Below are positions 1 through 4,429 of a DNA stretch of 8,379 nucleotides, piece by piece. The translations under genes were made by a program, and so were the position numbers. The DNA comes from Patescibacteria group bacterium. Its GTDB lineage: Bacteria; Patescibacteriota; WWE3; 2-01-FULL-39-13. Location: contig JAUPVU010000063.1 of assembly GCA_030916925.1 (NCBI GenBank), positions 1 through 8,379 on the forward strand. Reading direction: 5' to 3'. Each line of letters starts with the position of its first letter. The first letter of the stretch is position 1. The notes beneath the pieces were generated by a model. The model saw nothing but the letters and a program-made list of their open reading frames with translations. It was not told the DNA's origin and did no database searches.

Positions 1-1
1 C

Positions 2-97
2 GACGCCTTAGAAGGGGTACAAGATAGACTTAGCGAAAAAGTTGACGAAGCAAGCGACCAAGTCGATAAAGCACAACGAAAAATTGCTAAACAATAA
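2..97 (+). CDS. C-terminal end of an unidentified protein (5' truncated by window edge)
   Basis: An open frame enters from the left edge and ends at TAA (95-97), followed at once by a second in-frame stop, TAG. The visible 31 residues start DALEGVQDRL and end RKIAKQ. They are rich in alternating acidic and basic residues with hydrophobic positions about every 3-4 residues, as in an amphipathic or coiled-coil helix. No domain can be recognised from so short a tail. The strong hairpin about 36 nt downstream fits this being the end of a transcript. The alternative is a chance open frame, but the tandem stops, helical composition and following terminator favour a real gene end. Confidence 0.6.
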   Translation, partial: DALEGVQDRLSEKVDEASDQVDKAQRKIAKQ

Positions 98-132
98 TAG
101 ATAAGGATAGGCAGGTTAAAAAAATTGATAAT

Positions 133-159
133 AAGAAGGGCGCCGAAGGCGCCCTTCTT
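133..159. terminator. Strong hairpin between convergent genes, probable bidirectional terminator
   Basis: A perfect 12-bp stem (133-144 paired with 148-159, arm AAGAAGGGCGCC) closes a 3-nt GAA loop. It lies between the + strand gene ending at 97 and the - strand gene ending at 194, where a shared terminator is expected. On the - strand the hairpin is followed within about 6 nt by a T-rich stretch (complement of the A run at 118-124). On the + strand the last stem bases are CTTCTT, with only a poor U tract after them. Stem strength and position support termination; the weak U tracts leave the mechanism uncertain. Confidence 0.75.
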
Positions 160-193
160 CAGTTAAAAATAGTTAGTTAATATTTATGCGTAT

Positions 194-484
194 TTAGTTA
201 GGCTCGATATTATTCAACCTATTAATTTCATCATTTAGATCTTCAAGCTGCTGATTTAAACGAACTATGTCATTTTCAATCGCCTTTATTTTATCTTGTA
301 AATCATATTTATTCTCATTTAATGAGGTAATTCGACTTCCAAAATTTTCTATTTCCGTTTCCACAGAATTTATAGTATTTTTTATATCTTCAATTTTTTT
401 CTCTTCAGCAGAGCGCTGATTATGTAGTCGGCTCTTACGGCTTTCTAATCGGGCCTTCTCTGCATCGATATCTGATTTTGTCAT
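194..484 (-). CDS. Small coiled-coil protein of unknown function
   Basis: This encodes 96 residues from the ATG at 482-484 (MTKSDIDAEKAR...). An in-frame TTG at 509-511 would add nine residues, but the ATG is preferred: the extension (MLVIVFNRI) breaks the composition, and a -10-like box lies just upstream of the ATG. Almost the whole chain is charged, Glu/Lys/Asn/Asp-rich helix, with Ile/Leu recurring in a 3-4 heptad pattern from about residue 6 to 91 and no Pro until the final EPN. It has no signal peptide, membrane segment or cysteine, so it should be a soluble rod, probably a dimer or oligomer. The product is unrecognised; similarity to SMC- or tropomyosin-like proteins would be only coiled-coil similarity. 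It is divergent from the nuclease gene at 593 and convergent with the gene ending at 97. Confidence 0.7.
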   Translation of the reverse strand: MTKSDIDAEKARLESRKSRLHNQRSAEEKKIEDIKNTINSVETEIENFGSRITSLNENKYDLQDKIKAIENDIVRLNQQLEDLNDEINRLNNIEPN

Positions 485-490
485 AATCCT

Positions 491-496
491 ATTAAA
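491..496 (-). promoter_or_regulatory. Possible -10 box for the coiled-coil gene
   Basis: On the - strand, TTTAAT ends 6 nt before the ATG at 484. Its 5/6 match to TATAAT and close spacing resemble the clearer leaderless promoters elsewhere in the window. No good -35 is visible (TTAAAC at a 16-nt spacing is only a half match). An AGGA directly before the ATG could instead act as a weak, unusually close ribosome site. Confidence 0.3.
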
Positions 497-556
497 CACT
501 ATTACGAGCAAGGTTTAATCATCATCTTGCAAGAACTGTGTAAGTTAAATTACGCC

Positions 557-585
557 TTAACAAACCCAAATAAATACCGTAGTAT
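557..585 (+). promoter_or_regulatory. Sigma70-type promoter of the nuclease gene, predicted leaderless
   Basis: A -35 box TTAACA (557-562; 5/6 match to TTGACA) is followed by a 17-nt spacer and TAGTAT (580-585; 4/6, keeping the critical T1, A2 and T6). The ATG at 593 begins 7 nt after the hexamer, so transcription should start at or next to the start codon. No Shine-Dalgarno fits. The arrangement also argues against the in-frame TTG at 527, which lies upstream of this promoter. Confidence 0.55.
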
Positions 586-592
586 CGAGATT

Positions 593-1996
593 ATGCTTAA
601 TAAGTTCGCCGTTATTGATGTTGAAACAACTGGGGGCAGCTCAGATAACGATTATGTGATAGAAATTGGAATTGTCTTAGGTGAAGAAGGCAAAGTAACA
701 CATAATTATCAAACACTCATTAATCCGCAGAAAAGAATTTCACCATACATAGAAGCGTACACAGGAATTTCTAGTGAAGAATTAGAATCAGCGCCAACTT
801 TTGATGATATCAAGGATGAATTGTATGAAATGTTATATGATCGCGTTTTTGTAGCACATAATGCGCGCTTTGATTATTCGTTTATAAAAAATGAATTTCG
901 AAGGCATGATATTAAATTTAATGCTAAACAATTATGCACCGTTAAGTTGTCTAGAATGTTGTATCCAAGACATAGACATCATAATCTAGATAGTCTCATC
1001 GAACGCTTTGGTTTGAATTGTGAACAGCGGCATCGGGCTTTGCCCGATGCTCAGGCAACCTGGGAATTTCTAAACTACGTAACTGTTAATACTCCAAGCG
1101 AAGTGTTGGAAAACGCTATTAACAAAATTCTTAAAACTTCATACATTCCGCTAAATATTAATCCTGAACTTATCAACGATATTCCCGAACAGGCAGGTGT
1201 GTATATTTTTTATGGTGATGAGGATATTCCACTATATGTTGGAAAAAGCATTAATCTTAAAGATCGAATACTTTCTCATTTTGCGAACGATACTTCATCC
1301 AGTACTGAATTGAAAATTTCTCAACAACTAAAGAATATTAAAACCATTAACACGGCAGGAGAACTTGGAGCACTTCTAAAAGAATCCGAATTAATTAAAC
1401 AAATGAAACCACTCTATAATCGAGTGCTACGGGAATCTAGAGTTCTTACAGTCCTTCGTAAAGATATCAATGAGAACGGTTTCTATATAGTATCGATTGA
1501 CACTGCTGATAATATTTTGCACGAAGATTTTCCAAATATTTTAGGAGTATTCAAAAATAACAAATCAGCCAAAGATGCATTGCTTTTGCTCTGCGCAGAA
1601 AATTCTCTCTGCCAAAAATTGTTAGGGTTAGAAAAAACAGATAGTTATTGTTTTGCATACCATCTTGGAACTTGTAAGGGCGCGTGTGCTAATGAGGAAG
1701 AATCCATCACATATAATTTACGATTTATAAAAGCATTTGAGAAATTGAAACTGAAAACCTGGCCATTTACTGGTCCGGTTGTTATTACAGAAAAGAATCA
1801 GGATATTTCCGAACAAATGGTTTTTAATAATTGGTGTTTAATTGGTTACGTGGATGAATATGGGAGTTTTAATCTTAACTACGAGCAAGGAAACTTCGAC
1901 TATCATACATATCAAATTCTAAGAAGGTATTTCAAGAATGCAAAAAAATGCGACTACAAAGTTCTTCCTGCTGATTTTGAATTTCAAATTGGCTAA
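593..1996 (+). CDS. DEDDh 3'-5' exonuclease fused to GIY-YIG (UvrC-N/Cho-like) endonuclease
   Basis: A 467-residue DNA-processing fusion. Residues 5-165 form a DnaQ/epsilon-type exonuclease with all DEDDh residues visible: D9 and E11 (VIDVETTG), D94 (AHNARFD), H147 and D152 (HRALPDAQAT). Residues 199-276 form a GIY-YIG nuclease like the UvrC N-terminus: GVY 202-204, YVG 215-217, R225 and the metal-binding Glu, probably E264 (LLKESELIK). Residues 339-365 carry LCQKLLGLE and CFAYHLGTCKGAC, which resemble the Cys motif of UvrC and Cho. UvrC's UvrB-binding, RNase H-like and helix-hairpin-helix parts are absent, so this is not UvrC itself. Similar exonuclease plus UvrC-N fusions are known in other bacteria, with a presumed repair role; one inferred model is incision at a lesion followed by 3'-5' trimming. 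The ATG at 593 is chosen over the TTG at 527 because the exonuclease fold starts at residue 5 and a promoter lies just upstream. The protein looks soluble. Confidence 0.92.
   Translation: MLNKFAVIDVETTGGSSDNDYVIEIGIVLGEEGKVTHNYQTLINPQKRISPYIEAYTGISSEELESAPTFDDIKDELYEMLYDRVFVAHNARFDYSFIKNEFRRHDIKFNAKQLCTVKLSRMLYPRHRHHNLDSLIERFGLNCEQRHRALPDAQATWEFLNYVTVNTPSEVLENAINKILKTSYIPLNINPELINDIPEQAGVYIFYGDEDIPLYVGKSINLKDRILSHFANDTSSSTELKISQQLKNIKTINTAGELGALLKESELIKQMKPLYNRVLRESRVLTVLRKDINENGFYIVSIDTADNILHEDFPNILGVFKNNKSAKDALLLLCAENSLCQKLLGLEKTDSYCFAYHLGTCKGACANEEESITYNLRFIKAFEKLKLKTWPFTGPVVITEKNQDISEQMVFNNWCLIGYVDEYGSFNLNYEQGNFDYHTYQILRRYFKNAKKCDYKVLPADFEFQIG
1030..1050 (+). other. Intragenic perfect GC-rich inverted repeat
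   Basis: A perfect 9-bp stem (1030-1038 with 1042-1050, arm GCATCGGGC) with a TTT loop lies inside the nuclease gene, exactly over the codons for the third exonuclease motif (HRALPDA). No T tract follows, so it is unlikely to be a terminator. It may be a by-product of codon choice, although CGG and CCC are GC-rich choices in this AT-rich gene. Confidence 0.5.
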
Positions 1997-2012
1997 TTAA
2001 GTTTGAATGAAA

Positions 2013-2459
2013 TTATAGCTCAGTGATTTTATCGGCAATAATATATTTGCTATTTAGAGGCAACTGGTCACTTTCCATTTTAATTGGGCCAGTTACTTCA
2101 TATTTCATACCTTCTACAAATGGGCTATCACACGAAACCTCACATTCGGTTCCTGCACATGTATAAAAATCATCAATTCCTTTAGCAACATAAACTCTAT
2201 TCATAGAATCTACTGTTTCTGCAATATAAATATTCCCACCACAACTATTACAGCATTGATTCTCAACTGGGCATCCCATTAAAGTACAAGCCTTTTCAGC
2301 ATAAACTGTTCCAGAAATTTTTTGTACGCCGTCGAATTTTTTGGGATGTTCCGTAGAATTGTTCGTATTAAAAAGAGGCCATGCAGCCAAAACAATGACT
2401 CCACAAAATAAGAAACCTAAACCAAATAGGAGCAGTTGTTGTATTCCAAGTTTCTTCAT
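2013..2459 (-). CDS. Membrane-anchored cysteine-rich extracytoplasmic protein, unknown function
   Basis: This encodes 148 residues from the ATG at 2457-2459. Residues 8-30 form one hydrophobic segment after MKK, acting as an uncleaved anchor or signal peptide; Cys19 has no lipobox context. The rest is predicted outside the membrane and holds eight cysteines in two clusters: C58, C63, C69, C70, C73 and C101, C106, C110. An even number outside the cytoplasm suggests up to four disulfides; metal binding is the alternative. Alternating beta-type segments (KISGTVYAEKAC, KYEVTGPIKM, KYIIADKITEL) vaguely recall an OB-like barrel, but this is weak. I do not recognise the family. It converges on the nuclease gene with only 16 nt between the stops. 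It starts 22 nt after the methyltransferase stop, but has its own apparent promoter in the overlap of that gene's 3' end. Confidence 0.72.
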   Translation of the reverse strand: MKKLGIQQLLLFGLGFLFCGVIVLAAWPLFNTNNSTEHPKKFDGVQKISGTVYAEKACTLMGCPVENQCCNSCGGNIYIAETVDSMNRVYVAKGIDDFYTCAGTECEVSCDSPFVEGMKYEVTGPIKMESDQLPLNSKYIIADKITEL

Positions 2460-2466
2460 TTTTTTT

Positions 2467-2475
2467 ATTCTAACA
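2467..2475 (-). promoter_or_regulatory. Extended -10 promoter of the cysteine-rich gene, predicted leaderless
   Basis: On the - strand this reads TGTTAGAAT: a TGn extension followed by TAGAAT (5/6 match). The hexamer ends 7 nt before the ATG at 2459, and the 7 nt between are all A, so there is no ribosome-binding site. A -35 is unclear (TTGTGA at a 19-nt spacing), as is acceptable for an extended -10 promoter. It sits between the methyltransferase stop and this gene's start. Confidence 0.5.
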
Positions 2476-2481
2476 AATTAC

Positions 2482-3276
2482 TCAACTACCGTCACAATTC
2501 CTTTTTTTAGTTTTATAAGTTGTTACGACAGGTCTTAATAATGGGGAGTTTGGCCAAGTATGGTATTGTTCTACCTGAAATCCCGATATCTCAAATAATT
2601 CTGCCCACTCTTGTGGATATAACTCATGATCAATTGGTTGAAATTGGGTTTTCCCAAAAAGTTGTCTTCTTCTAAAACCCGCTCTTGTAGCAATGAGACT
2701 TGCCCCAAGTTGTCCTTGCAGAATCATATTCTGAGTCCAGTTTCTAAAAGAACCAGGATATGGGACACTTACAAAAAGATTGCCTCCCTCTCTTAACATC
2801 TTATACACTTGTTCTAAAGTTTCTTTCGAATTTGGCGCGTGTTCAAGAGAATCTGCAAATACGAATGCGCCTACAGTTCCTTCCTCAAAGGGTGGGTGGG
2901 TCAAGCTTGCGACCACGGGTTTTAATAAACCATCGTTCTTAGTTTGCCCAATTTTTACCCCTTCCTCTGAAACATCAAATTCAAAATATGTATGATTTGG
3001 TGCATATAGATCTAAATATTTTCCGAAAGAACCATCACCACATCCTGCGTCGACAATTGGAAATTCGAGAGGAATATCTCTACACCACATAGCGATTTGG
3101 GCCTTTGTAGCTTGTTGGTATCCTGGAATTATTTCAGTTGCCATAACAGGACCTCGCTTAGCCTGTTCTGTATAAGCTAAATCATAAGTCCCACGAATTT
3201 GATTTAGACCAACGTCACCGTATTCTCCGCTGGGAGCGAATGTAAAAAAGTCACTTGTGGCCTCGTTAATTGACAT
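2482..3276 (-). CDS. Class I SAM-dependent methyltransferase
   Basis: A 264-residue Rossmann-fold methyltransferase of the Methyltransf_11/25 type. Motif I is VDAGCGDGSFG (75-85), which binds AdoMet. The acidic residue ending strand 2 is D101 (YFEFD), expected to hold the ribose hydroxyls. FVFADSLEHAP (138-148) is the motif IV/post-II region with the LEH signature, and LREGGNLFVSVP (161-172) is the strand before the substrate loop. The first 70 residues and the Arg/Phe/Trp-rich 175-245 region probably define the substrate, which cannot be read from sequence; small molecules, glycans or lipids are all possible. No signal peptide or membrane segment is present, so it is cytoplasmic. It appears to be a separate transcription unit with the best promoter in the window, and its ATG is probably the first codon of its mRNA. 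Confidence 0.88.
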   Translation of the reverse strand: MSINEATSDFFTFAPSGEYGDVGLNQIRGTYDLAYTEQAKRGPVMATEIIPGYQQATKAQIAMWCRDIPLEFPIVDAGCGDGSFGKYLDLYAPNHTYFEFDVSEEGVKIGQTKNDGLLKPVVASLTHPPFEEGTVGAFVFADSLEHAPNSKETLEQVYKMLREGGNLFVSVPYPGSFRNWTQNMILQGQLGASLIATRAGFRRRQLFGKTQFQPIDHELYPQEWAELFEISGFQVEQYHTWPNSPLLRPVVTTYKTKKRNCDGS

Positions 3277-3283
3277 GACGTGT

Positions 3284-3311
3284 ATTATAGGATATCTGTG
3301 TAAGCCGTCAA
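3284..3311 (-). promoter_or_regulatory. Strong sigma70 promoter of the methyltransferase gene, predicted leaderless
   Basis: On the - strand, TTGACG (3306-3311; 5/6 match) is followed by a 16-nt spacer and a perfect TATAAT (3284-3289). The ATG (3274-3276) begins 7 nt after the -10, so the transcript should start within a base or so of the start codon. There is no Shine-Dalgarno site, and none would fit. Confidence 0.8.
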
Positions 3312-3327
3312 CAAACGTTCGAGGTAT

Positions 3328-3348
3328 AAAAACAACCTGCTATAGGTT
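3328..3348 (-). terminator. Weak intrinsic terminator at the end of the DUF4256 gene
   Basis: On the - strand a 5-bp stem (AACCT/AGGTT, forward 3344-3348 with 3334-3338) with a 5-nt loop is followed by GTTTTT. The stop codon TAG (3340-3342) lies in the loop. The position, just before the methyltransferase promoter, and the T run are right, but the stem is short. Confidence 0.35.
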
Positions 3349-3900
3349 TATCATAAACAGTCCTCGAAATCCTCTCGAAGCGTAATAGGATTCGGCGCCA
3401 TTGTGATAGGTAAACGCATGATTATATCGACGATCGCAAAAAAGAGCTCCGCCAAGTTTTCTAATTTCAGATGGAGTCTCAATCCAGCTTGAAGTTTTTG
3501 TATCAAAATTACCCAATAATTGTAATTGTCTATATTGTTCTTCTGTAAGAAGTTCAATGCCCATTGTCTTCGCCATTTCTAAAACACTATTTACAGGTTT
3601 GTGTTCTTTCCTTGATTCTAATGCGTCGTTATCGTAGCAAAGACTTCTTCGGCCAGTGGGACTTTCCGCACTGCAGTCACAAAAATAATAGCCTGCCGAG
3701 GAATTATGGAATACAACTACATCAGGCTCTCCTCCAGTCCGTTCCATTTCATTAAGTGACCATAATTTTTCTGGATTAGATTCTAGAAAGACTTGGACTT
3801 TTGACCAATCAACGTTTGTGTGTCGATCCATGTTTTTTTCAAAACGGGTTTTTAAAACTTCTAGTAATTTTTCGCATTGTTCTCTTGTTAACTTTTTCAT
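3340..3900 (-). CDS. DUF4256 family protein
   Basis: A 186-residue protein matching the strongly conserved DUF4256 family over its full length. Recognisable blocks are WSLNEMERTGGEPD (47-60), CDCSAESPTGRRSLCYD (74-90), ALESRKEHKP (93-102), GIELLTEEQY, GNFDTKTSSW, RKLGGALFCDRRY and the C-terminal HNGAESYYASRGFRG. No biochemical function for this family is known to me. The invariant Glu, Asp, Arg, Cys and His residues suggest a catalytic or ligand-binding role, but that is inference. It has no signal peptide and looks cytoplasmic. The start is placed at the ATG 3898-3900 (MKKLTREQ) rather than the TTG 33 nt upstream, because an extended -10 lies between them and family members, as I recall them, begin near this point. 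It follows the four-helix membrane gene by 36 nt but appears to have its own promoter. Confidence 0.9.
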   Translation of the reverse strand: MKKLTREQCEKLLEVLKTRFEKNMDRHTNVDWSKVQVFLESNPEKLWSLNEMERTGGEPDVVVFHNSSAGYYFCDCSAESPTGRRSLCYDNDALESRKEHKPVNSVLEMAKTMGIELLTEEQYRQLQLLGNFDTKTSSWIETPSEIRKLGGALFCDRRYNHAFTYHNGAESYYASRGFRGLFMINL

Positions 3901-3907
3901 CTTAAAA

Positions 3908-3916
3908 ATTGTAACA
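3908..3916 (-). promoter_or_regulatory. Extended -10 promoter of the DUF4256 gene, predicted leaderless
   Basis: On the - strand this reads TGTTACAAT: TGn plus TACAAT (5/6 match). The hexamer ends 7 nt before the ATG at 3900. The only -35-like sequences (TTTGAT, TTGATT) are at short 14-15-nt spacings, so the TG extension probably compensates. It almost duplicates the TGTTAGAAT before the cysteine-rich gene. Confidence 0.5.
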
Positions 3917-3936
3917 GAAAAGGCGAGAATCAAATT

Positions 3937-4407
3937 TTATGAAATTTTAATACGATCTTTTTTAATCACATACGCGACGATAAGTGCGAGGAAGAATATC
4001 ATTGAGCCGATAAAACATGGCGTGGTAAAAATATTCTCCGTTTCTACTCCCGAGCAAGAAATTTTATCTCCTACTTCTTTAAGATAGAATTGATACATCT
4101 CGATAGCTAAATTAGTCCATGCAAAAATCGTCGAACCAATAAGTAAGATGAATAATCTTTTTTGGTGTTTTAGTTTATCTATTAAAGTCTTTTTTGCAAT
4201 AAACAAAGACCAAATAAAAGCTCCTAAGAATGCAAATGCCCCATAAAAACAGGGAGTGGTAATTGGATTTGGAACTATGCAGTTTTCAATTCGGGTGAAG
4301 GATTGGTATAGATTATAAAAGCGGGCAAAGTCAGTATAGACCGTAAACCAAGCAAAGATGCTTCCCGATAATAAGATACATGATTGAATCCAATATAAAT
4401 TCTTCAT
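3937..4407 (-). CDS. Four-helix membrane protein with internal duplication and paired TTPCFxG loops
   Basis: This encodes 156 residues from the ATG at 4405-4407. Four hydrophobic segments are visible (about 7-28, 53-70, 84-104 and 131-148). The two halves look like copies: GSIFAW (15-20) matches GSTIFAW (91-97), and TTPCFYG (50-56) matches TTPCFIG (128-134). Each half is helix, cysteine-bearing loop, helix, Lys-rich end (AKK at 71-73, KK at 149-150). Putting the Lys-rich ends inside places the loops outside, each with two cysteines: C43/C53 and C118/C131. A structural disulfide per loop is likely. Four-helix redox proteins (DsbB, VKOR) also carry cysteine pairs, but no CXXC is present, so that assignment is not made. 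The family is unrecognised. It starts 22 nt after the cohesin-like gene, with only an ambiguous AT-rich -10 (TAATAT or TTTAAT) and no -35, so co-transcription is likely. Confidence 0.75.
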   Translation of the reverse strand: MKNLYWIQSCILLSGSIFAWFTVYTDFARFYNLYQSFTRIENCIVPNPITTPCFYGAFAFLGAFIWSLFIAKKTLIDKLKHQKRLFILLIGSTIFAWTNLAIEMYQFYLKEVGDKISCSGVETENIFTTPCFIGSMIFFLALIVAYVIKKDRIKIS

Positions 4408-4429
4408 ATGAATATATTAAATAAAAACT

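Noticed and set aside
593..1996. Annotation as UvrC or as DNA polymerase III epsilon subunit
   Set aside because: It has only the N-terminal nuclease part of UvrC, and the epsilon-like domain is fused to a GIY-YIG nuclease, so either name alone would mislead.
1990..2018. Terminator between the convergent nuclease and cysteine-rich genes
   Set aside because: Only a bulged, AT-rich GCTA/TAGC pairing is present, too weak to call; the 16-nt gap holds no clear hairpin.
3937..4407. DsbB/VKOR-type disulfide oxidoreductase
   Set aside because: Four helices and cysteine pairs fit loosely, but there is no CXXC and the duplicated TTPCFxG pattern is not one I associate with these families.
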